Positions 33,871-48,700 of a stretch of 64,000 nucleotides of DNA are shown here, piece by piece. Both the position numbers and the translations under genes were made by a program. Below the pieces are notes generated by a model that saw only the letters and a program-made list of their open reading frames with translations, searched no databases and was not told the origin of the DNA. Numbering within the stretch: position 1 is the first letter of the stretch; every line of letters begins with the position of its first letter. Origin of the DNA: Monosporascus cannonballus (taxonomy: Eukaryota > Ascomycota > Sordariomycetes > Xylariales); NCBI GenBank assembly GCA_004154925.1, contig QJNS01000054.1:1-64000 (forward strand). The letters run 5' to 3'.

Positions 33871-36800
33871 TTATTTTCTTCCTTTAAGAATTTTTGTCTT
33901 AAAGATAAGAATCGTAAATGGCCATTTTGCGTCATTAAAAAATGTTCTTAAAAATATCTTAATTAAATTTATCATAACAAGCCGTATTCAAAAGGAAAAA
34001 AAAGAAAACCTCGTTTAAATTAACGCAATTCCAGCGATACGCGCATTAATTTAATTGAAAAGTTTGACATTAGAGTTTTTGCTTATTCGAATTATGCTCG
34101 ATTTAGCGAAACCGATTATTTTTATGTCCCGGAATACTTAAGTTATAGTTTGTTGTAATCGCCGCTAACGTCCCTGTTTTAACGTTTTAATTATAAACTT
34201 TTTACAAAAAATAAACGAAACGCAAAATCCCCTATTACGAAAGTAACGTAAAACTGAAAATAGTTTTCTGACATATTTGAAAATTGCAAAAAAGGAATAA
34301 AAGGCGGTGGAAAAAAGGTTAGCTAAATTACGCCGTTAATAAAATAAAAAATGGAAAGAATTTTTCGAAAAATTAAGACGCTTACGCTTTTAGCACAACG
34401 TTTTTTTAAAAAAGGCCGTAAAGCTGTTAAAAAAGGTTTAAAGTTAAATTAACTAGAAAAAGGAGAAAAAGTAAAAAAAAGAATAATATTACATAGATAT
34501 AAAATACGTTCAGCTTACTTCCGAAATGAACGTTATGACGGAAGTGTTTTTTTATTAAAACGTCGTAAGTTTGCATTTAAACTAAAAACCGTTATTATCT
34601 GCGATTTTGGCCGCGTTAAAAACGGTCGGTTAAGATTTTGACAATAAAACGTTTTAATTACATTTATAGCGTTCGTTAAATAATTAAATAATTTCTATAT
34701 ATTTTGTTAATGTAAATATCCTTTTTATTCAAGTAAGTACTGGATCTTATCTTAAATTATTTTAAAATTTAATATTTCTGTTAATTTCCTATTTATCGTT
34801 ATTTGTTTTTAATTTTTAAAATTATTTTTAATAAGACCTTTTTAAGTACTAGTTCAAATAGAGAAATATAGAAAATAGGATATATTCCTATGATTTTATA
34901 TAATAACAATCGTTAATTAGTTTTAAAGATAACTTTATTGATTTTAAACGGGCCAAGTTTTTTAGAATTAAGTTTATTTCTAGGTTTTTTCGTTTTGATT
35001 TGAAAAATGTTCGAAATTGCGTTTTGCTATTTGCGTAATAAATAAACTTTGTTTCCTTTTATTAAAATTAATCTCTTAATTCTGTTTTTATTATAAAACC
35101 AAGTTATTCGTTATTAAAGAAATCGCAATTCGTTTTAAAAACGAGTCTAAAGTATTTTACTTTTTTTTTAGTATTTTTATATTTTAAATAATTATAACAG
35201 TGTTTGGCGTTTTATTAAATAATTATTTAGGCCGTTTTGTTTTTGCGTTATATTTATATATAGTTGTATAAAGGGATAAGTTTATATCTTTATTGCCAAT
35301 ATATTATAAATAATTTGTATTAATAGTAAAAATGCTACCGAATCATTTTGTTAGGAATTAACCTAATTTCGGATATATTTTTCCAGAATATAATTCAGTT
35401 TTTTTTTGGTTTGGCCGTCCGTTTAAGAAAAATAAATTATCAAAAACTGAAGTTCTGTATTTATTTACTTGACCAAACTAATGCCGAATTTTGAAATAAA
35501 AAATATATCTTTATCGAAAACGATTTTTTGGTGTTGTATATTTATTAAAATAATATCTAATAAAAATATAAGTTAATTTTTCTGCCGTTAGGTTTTTTTT
35601 AAAGGGCAAACAGTACTTATATTTGATAAATGTATTAACAACTATCTATTTTTTGCAGTATTTAAATATAATAAAGGGTTTTTTAATAAAAGAAAGTTAA
35701 TAATAAAGTCTTAAGTTATAATATTCTATATTTTATGAGAAATATCAGTAAATTGTAACAACCCGTACGGTTTATTGTATATTACCTTAAATTTATTACA
35801 AATATTGCAATTTTTGAATTTTTTTAATTATTCGCCATAATTTTAGAAAGTCGTATTTTTCTTGTAATCATCCAATAATTGTAAAAGTTCCTTAATATTT
35901 GTATAATAAGTTTTCGTAAAATTCCTTTACGAATTATTTTTATTATTCTTTAAGAACGTAAATCTTATTACAATATAATAATTATTTTTTTGGTTATTCG
36001 TGTAGGTATTAAATCCGGTTTTAAATTTTTCGTGTTATAAAAATTGCTGAATCGTATTAAAAATTCCGTAGTTAATTGTTTTATTTTTTCGTCTAATTAC
36101 TCAGTATTATTATAATTATATTATAATTTTTATACTTTTTAGACTTTGGAATTATAATCTCTTTTACAATAAAAACTATTTGTTTAAATATTTTCTTTTA
36201 TTTTGAATTAATATATTTTGAAGTTCAATATTAATAGAAAAGTTATTCAAATCTTATACTGTTTATTTAATTCTTAAGGTTTTATAAATAGGGTAAAACC
36301 TTTATAATTAAAATAAATATCGAAAATTATTTTGATTTCGTTAAAGAAATGTTATATTTTAAGAGGGTTAACAATTGCTAATAGTTCTTTATCGTAAATT
36401 AACTATTTAAGTTTTGCGTTTCGAAATACTTTCAAGTAAAATATCACTAGATATTATTTTTTATTATTTTTTATTACTTTCAAATTGTGCTTAAGGCGTA
36501 ATTTAATATATTAGTTTTTAAACGTTTTTTTATCGTCATTAGGCAATCTTATTACTAGTTTTTTGATAATTTTGTTCTTAAATATCTGGGGGGTTTTTTT
36601 TGGTTTCCTTTAAAAGTTTAAATTCTTTTCCGAGAAACCTTTTAGTAATATGTTTCGTTAATAATTTAATTATATTTACGTGTATCTGAATTATATTACG
36701 TATATAATCTGTAAATCGTAAGACTTATCGGATATTTATAACGTTCGCTTTATTTATAATAGGCCAGGTTTTAATTATTTTTAATTTGGAATCCTAGATC

Positions 36801-39800
36801 AGGATTTGTTCGAAAGTAAAAATAAATCTCAGATAATCCAATTTTTGGATATACTATGCGCTTTTAATTATATTAATTCGGATACCCGCTTTATTTAAAG
36901 TTCTAAGTTTCTATATAATATATTTCTTATACTTTTCCCAAGTGTTGAAGTAAATAAGAATATTGTTAAGGTAAACAAATACAAATTTATTTAAAAACTA
37001 TCGAAAAATGGTCATATTTAAATTTTAGACACTGGCGAAAGCATTAGTAAGTCATATAAGTATTATTCGATATTCGTAAAGTCCATATATTGTTCTAAAA
37101 GTCTTTTTTAATTTTTTAAGCCATTTTAATACAATACCAGCCGTTTGATACATTAAATATCGTAAATTACTTAGCTTTACTGGTATTTCTTTTAAAAAAA
37201 ATACTTATAAGAGCTAAAAGATATCCATTTTTAAGTAGAATATCGTTTAACACTTTATAATTAATTATTTTTCAGTAAATAAGGTTTTTATCATTATCGA
37301 TTTTGTATTTATTATTTTTCTTTTTTAAAATTATAAAAACGAAATATTTAATAAAAGAATAAGAAAATTAAATATATTTCTTTTAATTAAGTTATATAGT
37401 TTTCTATAAGGCATTAAACCTTTCTGAGTTGATATGGTAAATATTTGTAAAATTTAGATAAGTATCTTTTCTTAATAGATATTTTATAATTTTGTTAACT
37501 ATGTAACAATAATTTAAGAGTTTTTCTTTATTTTTAAATAATTTAGTAAATTTTCGATATTTGAGGACTACAGCTGTAATTTAATCCGAAATTAGTATTT
37601 TCGTATTATGGAACAAATTTTATAATTATTTTTTTCGGATCTTTCGTCTTTTTATTTTGCAAAACTAGTTGATTTTCCCAATTGATATACAGATTACTAA
37701 GTCTAAATTACGGTATTTCTAAAATAATATCATATTCGGACATATCGGCGATATTCAACGAAAGTCGTTTTTAATATTTTTGAATTTATATTAGGAATTC
37801 TTTAGTGTTTTAAAATATTTATTTATTTTCTTATTTGAATAAATTCCCATTTATTATACGTAATTTGTAAAATTTCAACTTATATTTTCCAAAAAGCTAA
37901 TACTTTTCTGCTATTATGAGGGAAACAAAATTACCTTTTGCTTTTAAATTAATAATAGCTTTTAAAATTTTGTTTTTATAGTAAAAGAGAATTTTAATTT
38001 GATTGCGTATTTTTTGATTATTTCTTATTAGGTTTTGTAAATTGAAACTTTTCAATATCTTAATTTCGAAAGTTTTTAGCGTTTTTTAATTAGTATAGTT
38101 TGGCTGCAAAAAACATTTTTGTTTGTAGGTTTTTTTTTGGCGGCGTACCTAGTACAGTAATTATTTATACATTTATATCGTTGCTTTCAGCTCTATAAGC
38201 ATTTACTAGCAATTACCTTTTATTACCTTTTTTGCTTTTATCGTTCTTAGATTATAAGATTGAAAATTTAGTTCTTAAAAAGGTTTATTTCTATATCTAG
38301 GGATTTATATTAAATGCAAAATAACGAGAAGTAATATAAACGTCCTTATAATATGGCCTTTTAACTTTGTTTTAATTCGGGGTATAAATAGCAAAACTTA
38401 AGATGTTTTAGCTATTGTAAAATATCTTTATATCGGCATTTACTATTTAATTTAATAAAGGTTCTATCGTTTTATTTAAGCCAAAATATATTATTTTCTT
38501 TGGCTTTAAAATGAACGAAGGAATTATTGATATGATAAGAAGTAAAATACAATAAATTATAAACATTTGTTAATAATTCTTTCGGATAAATAATATATTT
38601 TAGAAATTCGAAATATTTCGAGGACGATTATTTAAAATAGTCGATATCTGGTCAAAATTGGTTATTCTTATCGCATATATTATATCTTTATGCGTTAGGA
38701 TAATAAAGCTATCTTAATTTTATAGTTATTCTAAAAACCGATTATCTTAAATAGTATTAATATATTTTAATTTTAAAACACTAATAAACGGGATAATTTT
38801 CGTATTTTAAAATATCTTTTCCGATTTAAGTAATTATAAGAATAATAAACCCTAGCTGATAAAGATCAAATTAATTTCTTTTTTTATTTTTGCCTTATTA
38901 TCTGTTTTTATTTAATCGTTTTTGTTTTTTTTCTAGGGTTAAGAAATCCTTCTTTTTTGGAGTCTTTTTAATAAGAGAATAACATTTACTTTTAAAATGC
39001 TTTTTCTTTTGCTACAGTTAAAACATTTTACTTTAAACTTATTTTTTTTTAAAATTTCTTCGACATAGAACTTATTTTTTTAAGATTTACTCTTATTCGT
39101 TTTAGTTCGATTACTAAAGTTTTTATTATTACCTCGTTTGCTAGTCACTTTTTCTTTTAGGTACCGATTAAAAGTATGTCAGTTGGCGATAACAATCTTA
39201 TTTATGTATTTTATAAAGAGTCTTATTATAAATTTTATACACAGTTCTTTTTTAACGCAAAGTTTTAGGCTGTTTTAGTAAAAATAAAATAATGTATTTT
39301 TAATATGTTAAAAATAATTATTGAACGATTAAATGTAATCGTATATTCGGATATTAATTTAGGTTAGCGACAAAAAATAAAATTACTTAATTGTATATTA
39401 TTTTTGATCTATATTTTCGTATAAATTGTGCATATCTTTTGAAAATGTTTATATTCGTTAAAAATATAATTTATTAAATTCGAAAATTCATCGAACTAAT
39501 TTTGTAAATAATTCTGTATAATAAGTCCTAACTATAAAAAACCTTTTTCGATAAATAACTAAAAGATAACCATTACTTTTTAATAATCCTTTTTTAAAGA
39601 ATTTTCGTAAAACTCAAGATAAAATCTGGCTTAATTCAAAAATTCTTTTATATTTATAGATTTATCGTAAGGCTTGGAGAACGTTAACTTATAGCTCTTA
39701 ACGTTTGGTATTCCGTGGTAATTGAGAAATGGAATAATTTCTTTTTGTAATTGGTTTACGCCAAATAATAATAAAATAAAAAATTTTCTTTACATTTATT

Positions 39801-40305
39801 TTGCGCTAAACGAAGGTAATTAAAAATTACTTTCTTAATTCTGCTCTTTAACGGAGCCAAAACGTTAAAAAAACTTTTTTTTCTTTTTGCAAATTGTGTA
39901 TTTTCTTTTTTCGTAATAAGCTTTTTTTCTTTTTCTTTTAAGATCTCGGCTCCATGCTTTTGTTTTACCTTTTCCTTAACCATCTTTTTCTCCTGATTTC
40001 CTTCCTTAAATCTTAATAATATTCTTAAAAATCAAGATAAATTATTATTAAAATTATAAGAATAATAGGCCTTTCTATAATTAAGTAGTAAAAAATGCTA
40101 TATTATTTATTAACTAAAAAGCGTTTTCGATAAAGAGTAAATCGTTTAATTTAATTATTAACCCTTTATTACTTAATAACGGGAATCGGATTTAATATTT
40201 ATTTTAAGTATTATTTTATATTATTATTTATGTTAAATTCAGACAACTTTATATCTTAATTAAACAGTAAATTAGATATCGGCTGTTATTTAAAAATTGT
40301 TACAA
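33871..40305 (-). pseudogene. element C internal region (gag-pol relic)
   Basis: Read on the minus strand it is colinear with B. A Gag N-terminal charged helix lies at about 39756-39983, a zinc-knuckle relic at about 38995-39035, and the RT active-site relic at about 36949-36987. All frames are broken. Compared with B, more G-to-A changes are visible in the coding sense. Confidence 0.7.
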
Positions 40306-40678
40306 TATAACGAACTTAGTATATATTTACTCAATATATAAATAATACCCGAACTAAGGTTATAATTTGGAAGTAATAATAAGGCGAAAAATAATTTAAA
40401 AAAACTTTTGTTAAAAGAATTTAAATATTATTTTATAATAAATAATGGTTAGTTTCAATTATACATTTAAAATAATAATTGAAAGGCGAAATTCAATAAA
40501 CAATATTAATATAAAAACCGATTTATTAAATATTTTATATAATCTAATTTCTAGATCACCCAAATCAACCAGATCACTTTAAAAGCCAAACCTCCTTATC
40601 CGAAGTGTAGCCGTGACAGGTCTACGTTAGGCCTTAAAGGTTGGTCTTCTCGAAGCAGAAACCTCTGTTTGTATAACA
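40306..40678 (-). repeat. 5' LTR of element C (shortened)
   Basis: It is in minus orientation and 373 bp long. The segment 40555-40678 is unusually well preserved in GC content. About 45 bp are missing relative to sister LTRs. Confidence 0.8.
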
Positions 40679-40683
40679 CTAGA

Positions 40684-43600
40684 ATGCCTTAAGTTTTATT
40701 ATTTATATCTTATATCAAAGCAAAATCAACAGGTTATATCGTAAAGATATCTATATTACTTATAAATACTTTATATCAAACATATGTTTTGAAATATAAG
40801 GATAATCCTTTCTAGAGATTAAACCTTTAATCTTATAACTCAGAAATAGTAAAACTCAAAAACGTATTAAGGGATAATTACTTAAAAATTCTAATACGGG
40901 TGAAAAAGACTATACAAATATATAAATAATTACTGCATTAAGTAAGTCGCCAGAAAGACTCGAAAATAAAAATGTTCTTTCGTAATTAATTTATATTAAT
41001 TAAGAAACGATCAAAACTTTGGATATTAAAGTATTGAAAAGCCTAAATTTATAAAACTATATTTAAGATAACAAAGATAATACGCAGCCAAATCGAAATT
41101 TCTTTTCACTATAAAAGCAAAACATTTAAAGTTATAATTAATTTAGAAATAAAAGAAAGATTCATTTCTTTAACAGTAGCTGAAAGAAATCTGATTCCCT
41201 AGAAAGATAAGTTAAAATTCTACAGGTTACGTACAGTAAATAAAAACTTATTCAAATACGAAAATAAACGAATTCTTAAAAGATTCGACAAATTCTTACT
41301 ATAGGTTTAAGGATATTAAAAAGAACTTTGGTTGGATATCGCCGATATTTTCGAATATAACATTATCTTAAAGATGTTACAGCTTAAATCTAGTAATCCA
41401 TATATTAATTAGAAAAACTGAACCATTTTATCAAACGACGAAACGACAAAACTAAAAACAAAACAAATTATTACGAAATTTATTACATAATCCGAAAAAT
41501 CAGAATTTCGAATCCAACTTTACTATATTGCCTAAGTATCAAAAGTTTAGTAAGATATTTACGAATAAAAAGAATTAAAATTATTACTATATAGTAAATA
41601 AAATTATCGATTACTTATTAAAAACAGATATTACCTTGAATTCTATAACGTTTACCATCTAAAACTAAAAAAATAAAACCTTTATAAAAACATATATCTA
41701 ATTTTCCGATCTTTCTGCCAGTTATCTCGTTCTCATAATATTAAAATTAAAGAACGATAAACAAAAACTAATAAAAAACCCCTATTTATCGACAAATAAT
41801 CGATTCTAAATAACCAAATAATATTACGAACAAAAATGAATACCTTCTAACTTTTATAAATATATTAAAAGAAATATGAATACGGTAAAATAGTTTACCG
41901 CTTTGGATTTCCGAAATAATTATTACAGACTCTAAATGGCTAAAAAATAAAAATAAAAAACGGCCTTCAAGATAATATATCAATTTTATGGATGCCGAAT
42001 AATAGTTATAAGATTTATTAACATTTCTGCTATATTTTAAAGCCTAGTTCTAATTAGTTTTAACTAATGTTTAAATAAATTTATATTTGTTTATCTTAAA
42101 AACATTCTGATTTACCTAAAAACTTTACCAAAGTATAAAAAAATATATTATTAAAGTACTTTAAACTTTGGACGAAATAAATATTCGAATTAACCCAGGT
42201 ATAAATATATAACATATATAGAAATTTGATGTCTTAGAATTTATCTTTATTTCCGATCCAATTCAAATCTCAGACTTTAAATTAAAAATAATCAAAAGCC
42301 AACTTGTTCTGAATAAAGCGAACGTTATAAACATTCGACAAATTTTAAAATTTACAGATTATATACGTAATCTAATTAAGGAATACGGAAATATAATTAA
42401 ACTATTAACGAAACTTACTACAAAAAATACGTTAAAAATCGAACTTTTAAAAAAAACTAAGAAAGATATTCAAATACTTAAAAGCGCAATTACTAAAAAA
42501 CTAATAATAAAATTACTTAAGATGTACTAAAAAAAGAGTAAAAAATAAATACCTTAAATTACGCCCTAAATACAAATTTAAAATGACAATAAAATAACAA
42601 AAAAAATAATATTTAATGACGTATTATTTAATACAATTCCAAAATACGAAACTTAAATATCCGATTTACGTTAAGGAAGTATTAGTAATTATTAATAATT
42701 TTAAAAAATAAAAATTATTCGTTAATAAAATCACAAAGCCTTTCGATATTAATTTCGATTACAAGATCCTTATTCGATTTATAAAAACGCAAAAACAATA
42801 TAAAAAACATAAAACTTAAATAATTTTTCTATCTAGATTTAACTTCAAAATAAATTATATTAAAAAAAACATCTAACTAAATATTTTTGATTACAAAAAG
42901 AATTACCATTTCAAGGTTTCTAAAAAATGTATAAATATTATAATATAATTAAAATGACATCATACAATTATATAAAATAATAGAAAAACCAATACCCGAA
43001 TATTTAATAGGATTTCAAAAATTTTAGAATATATAAAAACTTAAAAAAGTCCAGTAATTAAACGAATACATAAAAAGCCAGTGATTATATTATAGTAAAA
43101 TATATGTTTCCAAAAATCAACAAAAATAATTCGTAAAAACATTCTACGAAAATTCGTTATACGGATATAAAATATCTTTAAAATTATCAAATAACTGCAA
43201 GAAGAATACACCTTCCTAAAATTACGTCATATAATTAAAAGAATCGTTAAAAATATAATATTTATAACAAAACAAAAATGACGGGCCATAAGCCTTACGA
43301 ATTATTATAATCTATTAATATTCTTAATAAAACATAAAATACTGTAAATTAAACTTTTATTCTTAATTTTTCTTTATTCAAAACTCCACTTACCAAAATC
43401 AAATATAACGGAATATAAGTGATTGTTACGAAATTTACCAAAGTTGAATATTTTTAACTTTTTAAAAAATGTAAGAACAAAATAATTAACATATACTTTT
43501 ATTAAATAGTAATTAGATAAATATTATATACTAAAAAAATTATTTTCTATAAAAATACGCTTTTTACTTCAAAATTGGCTAATAATTTCTTTAAACGGAT

Positions 43601-45319
43601 AAGTACCAAACTTAAAGTTTCGACAACCTATTATTCTTAAACGAACCGCTAAACAAAAAAACTAAACCAAACTCTGAAATAACACCACCGAAATAACGTT
43701 ATTTAATAATAAAACAACTAAGTAAAATTTTTACTATTAGTGTAAATCACTAATAACACATTTATTAACGAAAATATAAGTATATACCCTTATATAGCTA
43801 TATACGAATATAAGATAAAAACGAAATAACTTAAACAACTATTTAACAAAACGTCAAAAATCGCTACGATTATCTTAAAAACAAAAACGTTGTTAAAAAA
43901 TGAAAATAATTCAAATCCGTTTCCACAACGAATTATAAATTTTTCAAAAACGGAGAACTCGATATTATAACTGTTACAGTCCCAAATGGCACCTTGTAGA
44001 TATATAGGACAGAACAAGGCGGTCAGAGCTAGACCTAACAACGTTCCACTTTTAAGGGGTGTAATGGCTAGACTCTTGTTCTTCTGTGCCGTAAGAATAA
44101 CAAAAAAATTAAAAAAATTTTTTAATTCTGTTAAAAGGAAATAAAATTTACTTATTATATTAAAAACAAAACGCCACGTCAAGCATTTCACAAATCAAAA
44201 CGGGAGCATTTAATAGCGAACTGAATTTCAAAAACCTTAATCTATTTAAAATTAAGAAAATTATTTCAAAAACCAACTATTAACTATTAATACTTAAAAC
44301 TAGAAAAATACAATTAATTTCTATATTTTCTTCTTTAAACTTATTCTTAAAAATATCCCGTTAAAAAAACAAATCTAAAACTTGAAAAAAGCTTTAACAA
44401 ATATAAAGTCGAACAAATACGAAATTTCAAAATAGTTAAAAACAAACTTTAATACTTAATTAAATTAAAATAATACTTGCATAACGAAAATATTTAAAAA
44501 TTATTTAATTACTTAACAAATACGACAAATTTAGTTAAAACATTTCACCGCCAAAATCCTAACCAACTATTTCCAAAACAGCTAAAAATGCAAGCGATAA
44601 TAATTCTTCGTTTAAATCCAACTTTATAAGGTTTTAATCGAAAAAATAAACGTTTCTAAAACGGCGTTTACTTCAGAAGCAAATTATACTTACTTTATCT
44701 CTACACGGCGCCGTTTTTCTTCTAATCTTTCTTATTTTTCTAATTAGTCCAGCTTAGAGCCTTCCTTCAAAATAACCGTAATCTTCTTTTTTAACACTTC
44801 GTGCTAAAAAAGCAAACGCCGTAATCGATCTATAAACTTCTAAATTTTTCCTTTCGCCAACGAAACACTTTTTCTTAACATTAATGCAAATCGTCTAATT
44901 GTTTTCAACAACCTTTTGGTACGCTATAAAACTATCCTCAATCTTACGCTATTCTTTTTCCAAATAATCATGTTTTCGCCTAATTTCGTCAAGGAATTTA
45001 TAGTTAAAACGTTATAAACAAAACGATAACGACGAATACAACAATTACAACTCGAAAAGTCAAAAACATAGAAATAATCGGTTTTGCCAAGGCGAATACA
45101 ATTAAAACAAAAACAAAATCTTAATACCAAACCTTTTAATTAAATTAACTTAAACATTACGAAAATAGTGTTAATTTAAGCGAGATTTCCTTTTCTTTTT
45201 GCGGATACGACTTATTTTAATAAAGTCAGTTAGAAAATCTCCGAAATTTTCTCCAACAAGTAAAATGACCACTTACGGTTCTTGTTTTAAGGACAAAAAT
45301 CTTTAAAAAGAAAAAAAAA
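40684..45319 (+). pseudogene. element A, pol-side internal region
   Basis: It continues A from the point broken at 26225 and aligns with B from about 28,585 to 33,050. Protease, RT, RNase H, integrase and chromodomain relics lie in order, all with stops. A 125-bp unmutated insert sits at 43972-44096. Confidence 0.75.
43972..44096. mobile_element. 125-bp unmutated insert with perfect target-site duplication
   Basis: It is flanked by ATAAC at 43967-43971 and 44097-44101. It begins TGTTACAGTCCC and ends GCCGTAAGA, with weakly matching inverted ends (TGTTACAG and TCTTACGG). Base composition is normal, unlike the surrounding RIP-mutated pol relic, and comparison with B shows the host sequence is interrupted here. 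It codes for nothing evident. It could be a MITE or a very short solo LTR. Confidence 0.75.
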
Positions 45320-45734
45320 TATTATAGAAACGAGGGCTTCTATTTCGAAAACATCTTACCTTTAAAACCTAATGCGAACCTATTACGGATAAACCTCGGA
45401 CAAATTAAACTTAACTTATTAAAGTAATCTAAGTAGTTTAAGTAATTTAGACCAAATTATATAAATTACATAAATCCACGATATACTCACTCCAGGAATT
45501 AGGATATATAACGGATTAATTTTTAAAATGATTAACACTTACTTAATTTCGTTACTTAGCTATTAATCGAAGCCTTTAATTAAAGGTAACGTTTTTTAGT
45601 TAAAGAAAAAATCCGCAAATCTCTTTAAAGAACAAAATCTTAAATTATTGCTCGCTCTATTATTACTTGCAAATCAAGACCCTAGTTCGGATACTGCTCA
45701 TACCTCTAAGTAGATGTATAATAGATTCGCTACA
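45320..45734 (+). repeat. 3' LTR of element A
   Basis: It begins TATTATAGAAACGAGGG, a mutated TGTTACAG-type end, and ends TTCGCTACA. It is 415 bp, equal to the 5' copy. Confidence 0.85.
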
Positions 45735-48700
45735 ATTATAAGCTTTAGTTAATAGACGAATTAAAGGAACAAAAATGTGTAGAGGCCGAGACTGTTATAG
45801 CTATACTTTCCGTCAACCTTTTCGACTGGTTTATTTTCGAACATCTTAATTAAAGAACTATTATTAGCGATTTCGACGTTACTGATAAAGGTTCTTTAAT
45901 AGGCATTAGATATTTATAAGGTTTTTTATAAACTTCCAGGTATTTTCGGAATTTATATACTTTTTCTATTTTATTAAATATGAAATAAATCCGTTTTTTA
46001 TATTAAACCTTTTATTTTATATATTTATTTTTCTTTTTACATTATTTCGTTCGATATAAATTTTAATTATATTTACTATTACTATAAATAAGGAAATGTG
46101 AAGAAGAAAATAAAATTTAATATTAAATATAGCGTTTGATTAATAATTGTTTTTTAAATTTTGTCTTAATAATTGTATATAAACTATTATATATAAAATT
46201 CAATTTTTAATACTTTTTTATCTAGATGTTTTTAAGTATACGATATATTATTTCGTTGTAAAATTCATTTCGTTTAACATTTCTCGTTATAATATATACT
46301 GATTTAATTACGTACGATTTTTAATTTTGGTTTTGTTGTTTAATATAATTACTTAAATCATTTTAACCTAAATATTGCCTTAATATTAATACACCTATTA
46401 TGTACATTTTTATAAGCGTTAAATATAAATTTAATATTGGCCCTCGTTATAATAGTTTTAATAATCTTACAATAATTAGTCTTACAAATCATTTAAATAT
46501 TGTAGAATTTTGTAAATCAATTATTATATTAATAATTAATATCATATATGAAATATTTCTTTTAATATTTAATATAAGTATTCTATTTATTTATTCTTTT
46601 AAAATCTAAGTATGTTAAATAACGTATAATTTAAATTAGTTTATATTATGAGATATTAATAAAAATTCTAACAAAACATAATTATTCTACTGATCATAAT
46701 TTTATACAATAATATTTCTATATTTAAAGTGTCGTTAAAAATATATACTTTATTCATTCTGTTTTTATATTTTCAATAAGGTAAAAAATAAGCAGATGTT
46801 CTAAATCTGTTGACAGTTACGAAAGTACAGTTATAATATACTTTTACTACTACATTTTCGAATAAAACAACTTAGTATTAAAATTTATAATAATTATAAT
46901 TTGTCGTAAACGTTTCATTGTCACGTTTTGGCTTTTATATAAAGATTTTATTATTATTGTATTCTTTTAAATTGTTATTTATATTTTACTTCAAAATTAA
47001 TATGATAAAATCATTTTCCGGTTTTATAATTTTCTAACTGTTTATACAATAAATACTTATACATATTATAAATTAAGTGTATCTAATATGTTTTGTAAAC
47101 TCTAACTTATTTTTTTAATAAATTATTGTTTTATTCCTTTATTTATTAATATTAATGTTATGGTGTAACCTCTATTAGTAAGATTTAATGTAAATATAAA
47201 CATTTTTGTAATATAATTTCGAAAATAATATAAATAATTTTAATTAATCCTTTTCGAAACCTGGTAGTTTACTTCAAGTATTTGTTTGATCCTTTTTCGA
47301 ATCCTTTTTATAAATAAGAGCGAAATCGAAATTTGTTATATTTTTATATTTTGTATTTATCGTTCTGTATATGCTTTGGTCGTAATAAAACTTGGTAAAA
47401 ACTTAATGATCCGTATACATTTCAACTTAGTAAAGATTCTTTTTAAGGAAATACCTAAACTTTCGAAAACTTATAATAATAATTATAAACTCCTTAATTA
47501 AAATAACGAAATTAAGTTCCGTTCCTTGTAATTTATGCGAAAGATATACGATAATATATAATTTATCTTAATTATTTTATTATTCGAAATATCGATTTTT
47601 AACACGATTAGATATCCTAGATTATGTATAAACAATATTAATTCGTTAATAATCGCATTTTTAATATCTTAAAACGTTTTTTTTTATTTATATCGTTTAT
47701 CTAAAAATTCTTTTCGTAAAATTAATTAAAGGTATAATGTTTTTAATAAAAATTTAAATAAACCTTTTATAATAATTAACAAATGCAAGAAATATTTATC
47801 TCTTTTTAAATACTACTAATATTTGTTATTTTCTAATTATAAGGGCTTTTTTCAATCCATTTCTATATGCTTTAAGATAATAATATATTCTAGGTATTTT
47901 ATTTTTTATTTATGAAATAAATTCTTTTGTATATTTTTTTTAATAATCTAGTGTTCTATAGCGTTTAGAAAAATTTTATAAACGTATTTTATAAATGCAT
48001 TTTCTATTTTTAAACAAGTAAAAATATCATCGAAATAATATATAACGAAAGCATCGAAAGATCTTCCTAATATATTATTTATTATTTATTAAAAAGGCAT
48101 TATAACATTTATAATTTTAATTAATATAATTAAATCCTTAACCAATTCGTATTTCGTTTTGAAACTTATTTTGCATTCGTATTCTTTTTTAATTTTTATA
48201 AGGATATATTTATTTTTCAATATCTATATTATAAAGTATTTAATTTCGTAAAATTGGTTTTTTATTGCTGTAATTATGGCTAATAACCTATGATTTCTAA
48301 TAATAATATCACTAAACCATTAGTAATCAACTATAAAACATAATATTTTAAACGTACGAAAAATATAATATACCTTACAGATAATTTTAAACATTAAATG
48401 TGTTTCTTTTATAATTCCTTTTCCAGGTGGTTTTTTATACATTTATTATTCGTTTCTATAAAGTCTATAAATAAGGTAAAGTTTTGTAAATAAACTTGTC
48501 TTTAAAATTATCTTATAATTTTATTCCTTATTTTTTAATAATTTAGTATCCAGTTTTTCGTTTTGAAAAACACTCCGTACTTATAATATTATAATAATAT
48601 ATTAATCAAGTCTTTTAACTTTTAAAGTTATTGTTTTAAGTTATTAGCTTATTAACCAAACCTTACTTTAATAATAATAACAATACATCGTTTTTACATT

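Larger units (their letters stand above)
26226..40678 (-). mobile_element. LTR retrotransposon C (same family as A and B), interrupted by B
   Basis: It is in minus orientation. Its left (3') LTR is split by B into 26226-26246 and 33473-33870. Its right (5') LTR is 40306-40678, about 45 bp shorter than its sisters. Without B, C is about 7.22 kb. The flanking 5-mers in A are CCAAA (26221-26225) and CTAGA (40679-40683), identical after allowing one C-to-T and one G-to-A change from CCAGA. Pol relics on the minus strand include FVFVYLNNILIY at about 36949-36987, where both catalytic aspartates became asparagine. Confidence 0.8.
23992..45734 (+). mobile_element. LTR retrotransposon A (Ty3/Gypsy chromodomain type), interrupted by C
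   Basis: LTRs lie at 23992-24406 and 45320-45734, 415 bp each. Element C (26226-40678) splits the interior inside the gag/protease region. The halves rejoin exactly where homology to the uninterrupted copy B requires (B near 28,585). Without C, A is about 7.28 kb. Relics in order: Gag zinc-knuckle region near 25,615-25,680, RT active site at about 42081-42115 (YLKN instead of YLDD), integrase near 43,150-43,900, and chromodomain near 44,410-44,570. Everything is full of stops. Flanking 5-mers (TTTAT and ATTAT) match at four of five positions. Confidence 0.8.

Noticed and set aside
43790..44191. 133-codon minus-strand open frame
   Set aside because: It spans the unmutated 125-bp insert and RIP-mutated pol relic on the opposite strand. 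The insert's lack of stops makes the frame appear open.
46400..47501. Short open frames rich in Ile, Phe and Asn
   Set aside because: Low-complexity products of AT-rich DNA inside element D, on the strand opposite its pol relic.
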